A stretch of 64,000 bases of DNA from Pseudomonas sp. NBRC 111124 (GTDB lineage: Bacteria > Pseudomonadota > Gammaproteobacteria > Pseudomonadales > Pseudomonadaceae): assembly GCF_001320245.1 (NCBI RefSeq), contig NZ_BCBA01000043.1:112411-176410 (forward strand), read 5' to 3'. Made by a program: the position numbers and the translations under genes. The notes beneath the pieces were generated by a model. That model saw only the letters and a list, made by a program, of their open reading frames with translations. It searched no databases and was not told where the DNA came from. Each line of letters opens with the position of its first letter. The first letter of the stretch is position 1. Positions 35,562 through 44,181 of this stretch are shown piece after piece.

Positions 35562-37412
35562 CTACTCGTTGATGTCGACCCGGTCACCTTTGACAAAGGT
35601 GTTCTTGCCCAGAATGTCGATGCTGTCTGCTTCGATGGTGATGCCATCCGGTTTGAGGGTTATCTTGCTGGTGCCGACTTGCAGCAGGATGCTCTCTTTG
35701 GCGCTTACCTGGATGAACTTGTTGTCCACCTGCAAGGTGTAAGCCCCCTCCTTGACGTTCACCACCGTATCTTTCTTGATGATTTCCGTGTGCGCCCCAC
35801 CGACGGTGATCGTCCGGTTGTTCCCCACGTCATGGGTCTCATCCAGCTCGATCTCGGTGTCCATGTTGCGCTCGGCATGCATGATGATCTGCTCGGCGCC
35901 GGCCTTGTCCTCGAAGCGGAAGAAGTTGGCGGTACCGCCGTCGCCCTTCATCGAACGGGTCAGGAAGCCGCTCTGGGTCTTGTTCGCCGGCAGCGACCAT
36001 GGCGGGGTGTTGGTGCTGTTGTAGAGGCTGCCCATGATCAGCGGGCGGTCCGGGTTGCCGTCGAGGAACACCACCACCACTTCGTCGCCAACGCGGGGGA
36101 TCAGAATACTGCCGAAGCCGCCGCTGGCACCGGATTGGGCGACGCGCACCCAGCAGGAGCTCTGGTCGTTGAACTCGCCGTTGCGGTCCCAGTGGAACTG
36201 CAACTTCACTCGGCCCAGTTCATCGGTGTAGATCTCTTCGCCCGGGGGACCGACGACGATGGCAGTCTGCGGCCCGCTGATACCCGCCCTGGGCGTATGC
36301 AAGGCGGGGCGGAACGGGATTTTCCGGCGAATGCAGCTGAAGCTGTTGCGGTAGCCCGCCTCACCGTCGTTGGCGTAGTTGTTCTGCCCCCAGTGGGTAA
36401 CCGACAGCAGCAGAAACTGCCGGTCGTCCGGGGCGTCATTGTCGTGATCGTAATGCTGGCTCAGTTCGAAGTAGTGGCCAGGCTCCATGGCGCGACAGTT
36501 GCTCTCGCCATGGAAGGTCTTGCCGTCCACTTCCATCGCCTCCAGCCGACGCCGTGCCTTGCGCACGCCTTCATCGGCGTCGGCATAGCCGTAGAGGCCT
36601 TCGTATTCGAAGACTTCATACTGGCCGACCTCGCCCTGCTGGTTGACGGAATTCAACTGCACCAGGTGCGGGTTGCCCGGTTGCTTGTAGTCGAACGACT
36701 TCAAGGCCAGGCGCGTTGGTTGCATCCGCCGCGCCGAAGACCATTTGGTGATCGAGTCTGCGGTTTCGGTGACTGAGGCACTGTGGTAACGAATCAGCGG
36801 TTGGCGCTCGAGCTGCGGAAGCATGCTGCTGTCATCGCTGATGATCATGCGATGGCCTTCCTGGGTGTGCTCGAAGGTGAAAAACAGCCCTTCTTGCTCG
36901 AGCAGGCGCAACACGAAGTTCAGGTCCGACTCCTGATACTGGGTGCAGTAGCTGATCGGTTTGAGCGGTTGGCTCAGGCGGAACTCGTACTCGGCCAGGG
37001 TCAGGTAGTACGCAAAGACGTCCTTGACGATCTGCTCGGTGGTCTTGTCCTGGAATATCCGCGAATCGCGGCGACGGCTGAGGATCCATATCCACGGCAC
37101 GAGCTCGGCGGTGTAGTTGGCAATGCCGCCGTCGGCACCAGCATGGACGAAGTCCGACACATGCGCGCTGATGTAGCGTGTGCTGCCATCAGCCAGCGCG
37201 ATGCCTACCGTCACTTTCTTGCCGATGAGCTTCTTGAGTTCGATGCGCGCATCCTGGGAGATGAGCTGCACCTGGAAACTGAACAGCTCCGAAATCGCCT
37301 CGCGGCCGCTGAAACTCAGCAGTTGCAGTTCTTGTTCGGGAGGCAACGGCGAGTCGAAGGTAAACAGACGTTGATGCTGCGTGAGGATCGATTCGAGGGC
37401 GTCCGTAATCAT
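35562..37412 (-). CDS. vgrG: Type VI secretion spike protein VgrG (TssI)
   Basis: A 616-residue VgrG starting MITDALESILTQHQRLFTF. The gp27-like part (FSGREAISELFSFQVQL .. CTQYQESDLNFVLRLLEQEGLFFTF) is followed by the gp5 OB fold (GRVKLQFHWDRNGEFNDQSSCWVRVAQ) and the C-terminal beta-helix ending ILGKNTFVKGDRVDINE. There is no extra C-terminal effector domain, so it depends on PAAR-carrying cargo such as the adjacent Rhs. The ATG at 37412 has CAGGA nine bases upstream; open frame above it starts only with TTG. It heads the minus-strand unit vgrG-DcrB-like-eagR-rhs-immunity and is divergent from the effector gene at 37680. Confidence 0.92.
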   Translation of the reverse strand: MITDALESILTQHQRLFTFDSPLPPEQELQLLSFSGREAISELFSFQVQLISQDARIELKKLIGKKVTVGIALADGSTRYISAHVSDFVHAGADGGIANYTAELVPWIWILSRRRDSRIFQDKTTEQIVKDVFAYYLTLAEYEFRLSQPLKPISYCTQYQESDLNFVLRLLEQEGLFFTFEHTQEGHRMIISDDSSMLPQLERQPLIRYHSASVTETADSITKWSSARRMQPTRLALKSFDYKQPGNPHLVQLNSVNQQGEVGQYEVFEYEGLYGYADADEGVRKARRRLEAMEVDGKTFHGESNCRAMEPGHYFELSQHYDHDNDAPDDRQFLLLSVTHWGQNNYANDGEAGYRNSFSCIRRKIPFRPALHTPRAGISGPQTAIVVGPPGEEIYTDELGRVKLQFHWDRNGEFNDQSSCWVRVAQSGASGGFGSILIPRVGDEVVVVFLDGNPDRPLIMGSLYNSTNTPPWSLPANKTQSGFLTRSMKGDGGTANFFRFEDKAGAEQIIMHAERNMDTEIELDETHDVGNNRTITVGGAHTEIIKKDTVVNVKEGAYTLQVDNKFIQVSAKESILLQVGTSKITLKPDGITIEADSIDILGKNTFVKGDRVDINE

Positions 37413-37679
37413 GTCAATGCATCCTGCACCAAGCTGGAAATCTTCCAATGAAAACGCGCTTAACAGAGGCTGTCAAATGATGGCGATAAGCCAGATGCCA
37501 TCAAGCTGACGCCAAAATGCCTCTACGCGAAGGCGTATCGCGGGCTGTGGAGCAGTAGACGGTTTGTTGATTAATTACATCGTATTGTGTCCATCGGTTT
37601 GATCTGTCGGACATCGGGGGTGTAGGCTCCTTGCGCCCAGCCGAGAGGCACTACACTGCGAATTTCAGGGAGAATCGCC

Positions 37680-38705
37680 ATGAGCGTGAGTGAAAACCAA
37701 CTCAGCCAACTGGACCGGGAGATGGATCAGAACCACCGTGAAATGGTGATCATGTCGATCGAGGACTTCCAGGCACAAGCCCAGTTCGCCCAGAGAACTC
37801 ACGGTGCAACGCAGGCTCCACAAGTGTGCACACGCACCCAGGGCGACATGCTCACCGGTACCTGGCAGGGCGTGAAATCCACCTACAACGGCCTACCCCA
37901 CACCTTCGTCAACACGACCTGGGGCGTGCCTACGGCCATGGCCGCATGGGACGTAAAAAACACTGCCGGCTTCATTCGCGACATGAACGGGCTGGGCACG
38001 AAAGTGCGCTACACCGTGCGCAACGGCAAGCAGTACGTGATCCTCACCGGCTACCCAGGCCTGCGCAAGACGCTCAATGCGCCCCGTTATGGTATCCAGA
38101 ACGCCAAGCTGGTCAGCATGGGCATCGGCAAATACGGGGTGCGCGGTTCGTCGATCAAAGGCTTCAAGCTTTCCTGCTATGTGGCGGTAGCCATCGAAGT
38201 CGCCGAATGGGTATTTGCCGACGAGCATGTGATGAGCGACCTGTTTGGCGGTATTGGCGTTGAGCTGATCAAAGCCGGTATCGCCTCGGCGCTGGGCTAT
38301 GCCGCTGCACTGGCAGCCGGGGCCCTGTTCACGGCAGCCGCCGCTCCGGTCATTGCGGGTGCGCTTGTGGTCTTCGCCGTGGGCCTCGGGCTGAACGCAC
38401 TGGACAACCATTACGGCATCAAGAACGCGGTAAAGGCCGGCTTGCGTTATGCCGTGGATCATATCGAGGCAATCCACAAGACGATCACTGAGATCAAACC
38501 GGGCGACCTGCAGCGCTACGCCGAGAAAACCGCCGCAAACATCGCTGGCCGAATCGCCGACGAACTCTACGACGAGGCCAAGTCATGGGTCATCCGCAAA
38601 CTACGCCCCGACGGGCTCGATCTGCCAAGCTGGCCGAGCGCCCCCAAGCTGCCATCGATGCCCTCCTTGCCATCGCTGCCCACGTTCAACCTGCCTAAAT
38701 TCTGA
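37680..38705 (+). CDS. Putative T6SS pore-forming effector
   Basis: A 341-residue protein without signal peptide. The middle (about 199-241) is a long Ala/Gly/Val-rich hydrophobic stretch that can form a helical hairpin (LVVFAVGLGLNALDNHYG), like the membrane-inserting hairpin of colicin-type toxins. A Pro/Ser-rich tail (SWPSAPKLPSMPSLPSLP) ends the protein. It lies next to vgrG, divergently transcribed, and two bases before a small multi-helix membrane protein that looks like its immunity partner. No PAAR, MIX or Rhs part was seen, so loading on VgrG or Hcp is unclear. Function is inferred from composition and context. Confidence 0.55.
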   Translation: MSVSENQLSQLDREMDQNHREMVIMSIEDFQAQAQFAQRTHGATQAPQVCTRTQGDMLTGTWQGVKSTYNGLPHTFVNTTWGVPTAMAAWDVKNTAGFIRDMNGLGTKVRYTVRNGKQYVILTGYPGLRKTLNAPRYGIQNAKLVSMGIGKYGVRGSSIKGFKLSCYVAVAIEVAEWVFADEHVMSDLFGGIGVELIKAGIASALGYAAALAAGALFTAAAAPVIAGALVVFAVGLGLNALDNHYGIKNAVKAGLRYAVDHIEAIHKTITEIKPGDLQRYAEKTAANIAGRIADELYDEAKSWVIRKLRPDGLDLPSWPSAPKLPSMPSLPSLPTFNLPKF

Positions 38706-38707
38706 CG

Positions 38708-39265
38708 ATGAATACACGCTCTTCACAGATGTCCGCTGGGCTTTCGCCCCTCAAGATCAGGCTGCTGGCTGTCGGCATGATCATCGCCATGCTGTTGGTC
38801 GCGGCCTTCTCGGTCTACGCCTACATCAACTACCTGTTCCCGCTGTACGGCCGGCTGCTGCGTGACGCGCCTGTCGTGGAAACACCTTACCTCGCGTTCG
38901 GCCTGCTCATGGCACCGCCGGCAGTGGCAATTCTGCTGGTTGGCTGTGCGATATGTATCTGGACCGGGAAAAAATTCGACCCCCCCGCAGGTTCACGCCT
39001 GCACCGCTTCCAGACACTGATGTTCGGGCTTTCGCTGAAGACGCTGCTCTACATCGTCCCTGCCGTGATGATTCTGACGACCCTCGTGCTGCTTGGCCGA
39101 GGCTACTCGCCCTGCCCGAAGCTGCTGATATCAGGCTCTGCCTGGCAACTGTTCTGGGTCAACGATGAGCGCGTGTGCTTCAAGCCGGACCACTACATCA
39201 ACGACAACTGGCCATGCAAGGTCATCGACGGCAAGGACGTTTGTGTACAGGTCGATGGTCGCTGA
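38708..39265 (+). CDS. Membrane protein, probable immunity to the adjacent pore-forming effector
   Basis: A 185-residue protein with three to four hydrophobic helices (about 19-45, 62-85, 103-125) and a short Cys-containing C-terminal domain (CPKLLISGSAW .. CFKPDHYINDNWPC). Its ATG comes two bases after the effector stop, so the two are translated together. Inner-membrane immunity proteins of this size protect against colicin-like pore formers; it somewhat resembles DUF1240-type proteins. Immunity is an inference from pairing. Confidence 0.55.
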   Translation: MNTRSSQMSAGLSPLKIRLLAVGMIIAMLLVAAFSVYAYINYLFPLYGRLLRDAPVVETPYLAFGLLMAPPAVAILLVGCAICIWTGKKFDPPAGSRLHRFQTLMFGLSLKTLLYIVPAVMILTTLVLLGRGYSPCPKLLISGSAWQLFWVNDERVCFKPDHYINDNWPCKVIDGKDVCVQVDGR

Positions 39266-39325
39266 CCTTGACCTGGTGAGCGGGTGCTGCACTCAGCCTT
39301 TGAAGCCGCCCAACCACGGTTGAAC

Positions 39326-39643
39326 ATGGACACAGAAACCCTCAAACAGAAGTCTCTGAAGCTTCGCCTGATCATCGACAGCCTGAAGGCGCAGGTTCCT
39401 GCCGCGATGAAGCTGAGCGTCGAACTGGAGCCACTGCTGAAAGCCGCAGACCAGGAACGCATCCGCACCCCCATGGAGTGGCGCGACATCCCTGGGCGCT
39501 ACCTGTTCACCGAAGAAGGGCTGCAGCGGTATGCCGATCTCGAGCACGCCTTTGCTGAGTTCCGCATCGAGCTGACGGGGGGCGAGTCACCTACCCTGCG
39601 CAAGCTCAAGGCGCGCATGGGGGAGAAGCCTTCGCAGGAGTAA
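39326..39643 (+). CDS. Small protein of unknown function in the T6SS effector module
   Basis: A 105-residue, charged, helical protein starting MDTETLKQKSLKLRLIIDSL. No domain recognised. It follows the membrane protein gene by 60 bases on the same strand, so it may be a second immunity or accessory protein of the module. The ATG at 39326 is chosen over an upstream GTG; no strong ribosome binding site is seen for either. Confidence 0.45.
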   Translation: MDTETLKQKSLKLRLIIDSLKAQVPAAMKLSVELEPLLKAADQERIRTPMEWRDIPGRYLFTEEGLQRYADLEHAFAEFRIELTGGESPTLRKLKARMGEKPSQE

Positions 39644-39669
39644 AGGAAATGCTAGCGCGCATGATACTG

Positions 39670-40295
39670 TCATCCTGGAGTCTCAGTGATCAATAACGAG
39701 CCGTTGCCCGCTGTCGAGGCCTCGCGATTGCCCATCCACCCAAGCCCTTGCGCTTCCCACCCTTCCAGGGCTCGGCGGGTGACATTGCCAATGTCGAAGC
39801 AGCGGCCATTGACGCTGTTTTCGCCCTGCCGGTACCAGCGCACCATGGCATCGGCAAAGGTCGCGAAATCGAACTTGCCTTGGCTTGCGTAGGTGTCCGC
39901 CAGGCACAGAGCCATGGTGGTATCGTCGGTCCATTCTCCCGGCGCCAGGTGGAAGGGGCCACCACCGACCATATCGTTAACCTGCCCCTGATCGCGCCGC
40001 TGAAACTCCAAGGTGGTGCCTACCGCATCACCAATCGCCAAGCCCAACAGCGCCCCTTGCGCGCGGTCCAGCGCCTGTTCCGGTGATAAGCTGCAGGGTC
40101 TGTCGCTCAACCAGTCGGGCTTGATACGCGGCAGCCTGGGGGCATCGGGCTCCACCGTATAGTTCATGCGCTGCTGCAACTGCGCGACCACTCGGGTAGC
40201 AGGTCCATATAACGCCGGACGTACTCGCTCAGTGTTGGATCCGAGCTTCGCAGGTCGATCATGCTCATTCCTTGCTGTGGGTTGCGTTCATCCAT
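39670..40295 (-). pseudogene. Broken ADP-ribosylglycohydrolase gene
   Basis: The frame 39670-40191 encodes the N-terminal half of an ADP-ribosylglycohydrolase: ALLGLAIGDAVGTTLEF and the metal-binding GEWTDDTTMALCLAD. It ends abruptly after AGNGSLL, where the family continues with about 130 more residues including the second Asp motif. Upstream, MDERNPQQ .. MDLLPEW (from 40295) reads in another frame and must be joined by a frameshift near 40191. With both a frameshift and a 3' truncation it cannot make active enzyme. Such enzymes reverse ADP-ribosylation and accompany ADP-ribosylating toxins, so this is probably a relic of a lost toxin-immunity module. Confidence 0.65.
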
Positions 40296-40786
40296 ACGAA
40301 CATTCTGCTGAACCTGCCGCTCACTGGCAACGACCCCTGCAGCTCGCGCAGCGCTGCTGCAGCCACCGTACAAACCCGATTTGATGCGGCATATTCCGTC
40401 GCATTGCCATCATTGAAACCCGCCGCGATGGAAGTCGAATCCCCGCGGCTTGGCCGCAAAAAATGAGACCCACTTCACTTTTTGAAAAAAACTTTTCAGG
40501 TCAATTTTTACCGCTCCCTAAGCACTTAAGACCCCTGACTTTAGGGGCCAAACCCCCCATTTCCCGCACTCGAAACCGATGACCAATGGCATGACGCCAT
40601 CATTGCGCCGCATCACAAAACAGGGAAAAAATCGCGCCCCTCGCCGGAACTTCTTCCGCAGCGGGGTGCCCTACTCGGCATTGCTGGCAACACGATATTC
40701 ATGTGCCAGTACTCAAATGTGCCGTAGCCGAGAGGCGCGATTTTCAGGTCCACGCCATTGGCGTTTCAGGACGATCAAGCAGGCTC
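40296..40786. other. Leader region of the main T6SS operon
   Basis: About 490 bases without a convincing gene. An AT-rich, poly-A/poly-T stretch lies at 40458-40510, followed by a hairpin CCCCT-GACTTT-AGGGG (40532-40547). The T6SS operon promoter should lie here. I searched for a sigma-54 type TGGCAC-N5-TTGC element and found no acceptable match. Confidence 0.45.
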
Positions 40787-41551
40787 ATGGACGATGTACC
40801 GATGACACAGACATTCGATGTCGAAGCACTGATCAAACTGCGTAGCCAGACGCGGGCGATCTCCGATGCGCTGAAAGCGCAGGCGGCGGATTACCTTGCC
40901 ACCGTGGCACCGCTGATCCGTCCGCAGACCCTGTTTGGCGAGTACCTGCAAGGCGCCCAGCGCAGCAGCGGCCGCGAAACCCAGGGCCATTTCCAGTCGT
41001 TGATCGAACTCTACGAGCGCATTGGCTCGGCCGCGCCGTTCCAGCTGGTCAGCGAACTGGAAGTGCCGCTGAACCTGATCAGCACCACCCCCGAACTGTT
41101 CCCGCTGGAATACGACAAGGTCCTCGAACAGAGCGGCCAGGTCATCCGCATCACCAGCCCGACGCGCTGGGTGGTGGGCTTCCACGCCTTCGACTTGGCG
41201 CAGTTCCGCAATGTCATCAAAGACCCCAACCGCAGCAGCGCCGAGCTGTACCGCTTCGTGGTGCACTACCTGGTGCTGTTCTACTGCCTGAGCAAGTCGC
41301 CAGGCCTGGGCCGGCTGTTCGAAGGCTTGCGCTACGGGCTGAGTTTCGAGCGCCTGAAGGGCTTTGGCGACCTGCCGTTCTGCGTCATCAGCTCGCCGGT
41401 ACGTTCGGAACTTCCCGACGATTCGGTCATCCGTAGCAGCACGCAAATTGCCGGCAACACCAGCTTCGAAGAACTGGTGGGGCGCGACAACATTCTGGAA
41501 ATGAACGACGAAATCCGTCAGCGCCTGCTGCTGACGATCGAAGGACTGTAA
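40787..41551 (+). CDS. Unassigned T6SS-linked protein, first gene of the main operon
   Basis: A 254-residue cytoplasmic protein starting MDDVPMTQTFDVEALIKL (alternative ATG at 40802). No signal peptide or membrane helix; a helical N-terminus precedes a mixed domain (LFPLEYDKVLEQSGQVIRIT .. WVVGFHAFDLAQFRNVI). It is not one of the 13 core Tss proteins. It heads the operon, separated from tssB by a 26-base GC-rich hairpin. I remember a gene of this kind at this place in other Pseudomonas T6SS clusters, but know of no assigned function. Confidence 0.6.
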   Translation: MDDVPMTQTFDVEALIKLRSQTRAISDALKAQAADYLATVAPLIRPQTLFGEYLQGAQRSSGRETQGHFQSLIELYERIGSAAPFQLVSELEVPLNLISTTPELFPLEYDKVLEQSGQVIRITSPTRWVVGFHAFDLAQFRNVIKDPNRSSAELYRFVVHYLVLFYCLSKSPGLGRLFEGLRYGLSFERLKGFGDLPFCVISSPVRSELPDDSVIRSSTQIAGNTSFEELVGRDNILEMNDEIRQRLLLTIEGL

Positions 41552-41552
41552 C

Positions 41553-41578
41553 GCGCAGGGCCCGCTGGCGGGCCGCGC
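41553..41578 (+). promoter_or_regulatory. Hairpin between the first operon gene and tssB
   Basis: GGCCCGC-TG-GCGGGCC, extended by GCGC on both flanks, lies right after the first gene's stop and before tssB. No T-run follows, so it is more likely an mRNA-processing or stability element, or a partial attenuator, than a full terminator. Confidence 0.45.
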
Positions 41579-41615
41579 AATGATTCGCAGCGAATTGCTC
41601 GCACTGGAGAACACG

Positions 41616-42155
41616 ATGGCGAAGAAGGAAAGCACCCAGCATAAACTCGACCGCGTTCGCGCGCCTCGGGTCCATATCACCTACGACGTGGACATCGGCG
41701 ATGCCATCGAGAAAAAGGAGCTGCCCTTTGTCGTCGGCGTGCTGGGCGATTTCTCCGGCAACCCGCTGGAGCCGCTGCCCAAGCTCAAGGACCGCAAGTT
41801 CGTCTTCATCGACCGCGACAACTTCAACGGCGTGCTCAAGGGCATCAAGCCGCGCCTGACCTACCGCGTCGACAACACCCTTGCCAAGAACGGCACCCAG
41901 CTGGGCGTCGAGCTGAACTTCAACAGCCTGGAAGACTTCGAGCCACAGAACGTGGTCAAGCAGGTCGAGCCGCTGCGCAAGCTGCTGGAAGTGCGCAACA
42001 AGCTGGCCGACCTGCGCAACAAGATGGGCGGCAACGACAAGCTCGAAGAGCTGCTGATGGACGTGCTGCAGAACACCGAAAAGCTCAAGACATTGGGCCA
42101 GGAATTCGGCCGTGAAGCCGAAGTGAAAGACCCGTCCAGCGACGATCGCGCCTGA
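41616..42155 (+). CDS. tssB: T6SS contractile sheath small subunit TssB (VipA)
   Basis: A 179-residue TssB/VipA/ImpB. It begins MAKKESTQHKLDRVRAPRVHI and contains the family segments ITYDVDIGDAIEKKELPFVVGVLGD and NNTLAKNGTQLGVELNF-like region. It polymerises with TssC into the contractile sheath in the cytoplasm. The ATG at 41616 with GGAG seven bases upstream is chosen over one 12 codons earlier. tssC follows 14 bases downstream. Confidence 0.92.
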   Translation: MAKKESTQHKLDRVRAPRVHITYDVDIGDAIEKKELPFVVGVLGDFSGNPLEPLPKLKDRKFVFIDRDNFNGVLKGIKPRLTYRVDNTLAKNGTQLGVELNFNSLEDFEPQNVVKQVEPLRKLLEVRNKLADLRNKMGGNDKLEELLMDVLQNTEKLKTLGQEFGREAEVKDPSSDDRA

Positions 42156-42169
42156 GCAGGAGCACCAAC

Positions 42170-43672
42170 ATGACTGACAAGCAAACCGCACCGCAACAGG
42201 CCGGCGACCTGGTCGAAGTGGAAAACTTCGCCCCGCAGCCTTCGCTGCTCGACAGCATCATTTCGCAAAGCCGCGTGGCCCGCTCCGACACCGAGCGCAA
42301 CCGCACCCGCGACCTGATCGGCGAACTGGTGAACCAGGTGCTCGAGGGCGAGATGACCCCGAGCAAGGACCTGATCGCCGTGCTCGACGCACGTATCGCC
42401 GAAATCGATTCGATGCTCTCCGAGCAGATGAACGAGATCATGCACGCCCGTGAGTTCCAGCAGCTGGAAGCCTCCTGGCGCGGCCTGAAGTACCAGGTCG
42501 ACCAGACCGAGACCAGCACCACGCTGAAAATCCACCTGCTCAACGCTTCGAAGAAAGACCTGGTGCGCGACCTCAAGGCCGCCAGCGAATTCGACCAGAG
42601 CGCGCTGTTCAAGAAGGTCTACGAAGAAGAGTACGGCACCTTCGGTGGCGCCCCGTTCGGCATGCTGATCGGTGACTACGAGTTCAAGCGCAGCCCCGAA
42701 GACATGTACCTGCTCGAAGAGATCTCGCACGTCGCCGCCGCGGCCCACGCGCCGTTCATTTCGGCGGCTTCGCCGGAGCTGTTCGGCTGGGACTCGTTCA
42801 CCGAGATGTCCGGCCCGCGTGACCTGGCGAAGATCTTCGACACCGTCGAATACGCCAAGTGGAAGTCGTTCCGCGCCTCGGAAGATTCGCGCTACGTCGG
42901 CCTCACCCTGCCCCACGTGCTCGGCCGCCTGCCGTATGGCCCGGATACCACGCCGGTGGAAGAATTCAACTTCGTCGAAAGCGTCGACGGCCGCGACCAC
43001 AACAAATACCTGTGGATGAACGCCGCCTACGCCCTTGGCACCCGCGTCACCGATGCCTTCTCCCGCTACGGCTGGTGCGTGGCGATTCGCGGCGTGGAAG
43101 GTGGCGGCCTGGTCGAAGGCCTGCCAACCCACACCTTCAAGACCGACGACGGCGAAATCGCCCTCAAGTGCCCGACCGAGATCGCCATCACCGACCGCCG
43201 CGAAAAAGAGCTGTCGGACCTCGGCTTCATCCCGCTCGTGCACTGCAAAGGTACCGACTACGCCGCCTTCTTCGGCACCCAGTCGGCGCAGAAGCAGAAG
43301 CAGTACAACACCGACATCGCCAACGCCAACGCACGCCTGTCGGCGCAGCTGCAGTACATCTTCGCCACCTCGCGCATCGCCCACTACATGAAGGCGATCA
43401 TGCGCGACAAGATCGGCAGCTTCGCCTCGCGCATGGATGTGGAACGTTTCCTCAACCAGTGGCTGGCCAGCTACGTGCTGCTCGACGACACCGCCAGCCA
43501 GGAGGCCAAGGCCAAGTTCCCGCTGCGCGAAGCCCGCGCCGAGGTGTTCGAAGTGCCCGGCAAACCAGGTGTCTACAAGGCCGTGACCTACCTGCGCCCG
43601 CACTACCAGCTCGACGAACTGACCGCCTCGCTGCGCCTGGTCGCCGAACTGCCGCAAGGCGCCCGCGGCTGA
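42170..43672 (+). CDS. tssC: T6SS contractile sheath large subunit TssC (VipB)
   Basis: A 500-residue TssC/VipB/ImpC, the major sheath protein, of typical length. Characteristic stretches are SWRGLKYQVDQTETS, GMLIGDYEF, FISAASPELFGW and LGRLPYGPDTTPVEEFNF. It interlocks with TssB around the Hcp tube and is recycled by ClpV encoded downstream. AGGAG precedes the ATG. Confidence 0.95.
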   Translation: MTDKQTAPQQAGDLVEVENFAPQPSLLDSIISQSRVARSDTERNRTRDLIGELVNQVLEGEMTPSKDLIAVLDARIAEIDSMLSEQMNEIMHAREFQQLEASWRGLKYQVDQTETSTTLKIHLLNASKKDLVRDLKAASEFDQSALFKKVYEEEYGTFGGAPFGMLIGDYEFKRSPEDMYLLEEISHVAAAAHAPFISAASPELFGWDSFTEMSGPRDLAKIFDTVEYAKWKSFRASEDSRYVGLTLPHVLGRLPYGPDTTPVEEFNFVESVDGRDHNKYLWMNAAYALGTRVTDAFSRYGWCVAIRGVEGGGLVEGLPTHTFKTDDGEIALKCPTEIAITDRREKELSDLGFIPLVHCKGTDYAAFFGTQSAQKQKQYNTDIANANARLSAQLQYIFATSRIAHYMKAIMRDKIGSFASRMDVERFLNQWLASYVLLDDTASQEAKAKFPLREARAEVFEVPGKPGVYKAVTYLRPHYQLDELTASLRLVAELPQGARG

Positions 43673-43698
43673 CCGGCCGCTGTGTACAGGGATGACAC

Positions 43699-44181
43699 AT
43701 GAGTAATCAGGCCCGCCTGCTGCCCTCGCTGCTCGACCGACTGCTGGACGACCGTCCGTACCAGTCGGCCGAAGCGGCCGTGCAGCGCACCTGTTCGCTG
43801 GCCGAGTACAAGGCCAGCATCGTCCGCGACCTCGAGGTACTGGTGAATACCCGCCAGTCCCTGGTCGCGGAGGAGCTCGACGGCTTCAGCCAGCTTGGTG
43901 GTTCCATCCTTGAATACGGCATGCCCGACTTCATCAGCCGCAGCGTGCTCGACCCCCATGATCGCCGGCTCATCCAGCAACAGCTGGAGCGGGCGATCAG
44001 CACCGGCGACCGGCGTTTCCGCCGGGTGCGGGTGCAACTGCTGGCCCAGGAAAACGGCCACCGCATGTTGACCTTCCGCGTGGACGCCGTGCTGCGTCTG
44101 CAGGACATCAGCCGCCAGGTGTCGTTCGACGCCGTGCTGCAGGTCAACACCCAGGAATACAAAGTGCAGAACCTCAACTGA
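43699..44181 (+). CDS. tssE: T6SS baseplate protein TssE (gp25-like)
   Basis: A 160-residue gp25-like baseplate wedge protein. The core contains SLAEYKASIVRDLEVLVNTR, FSQLGGSILEYGMPDF and VSFDAVLQVNTQEY. It links the sheath to the baseplate. AGGGATGAC precedes the ATG, and the stop TGA shares its A with the ATG of tssF, implying coupling. Confidence 0.9.
   Translation: MSNQARLLPSLLDRLLDDRPYQSAEAAVQRTCSLAEYKASIVRDLEVLVNTRQSLVAEELDGFSQLGGSILEYGMPDFISRSVLDPHDRRLIQQQLERAISTGDRRFRRVRVQLLAQENGHRMLTFRVDAVLRLQDISRQVSFDAVLQVNTQEYKVQNLN

Noticed and set aside
40164..40373. Independent small gene upstream of the ADP-ribosylglycohydrolase fragment
   Set aside because: Its C-terminal part connects by a frameshift to the hydrolase frame and its N-terminus lacks a start signal, so it is treated as part of the pseudogene.
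40560..40700. Sigma-54 type promoter (TGGCAT..TTGC) in front of the T6SS operon
   Set aside because: The spacing between the GG and GC elements is about five bases too long, and no better match was found.
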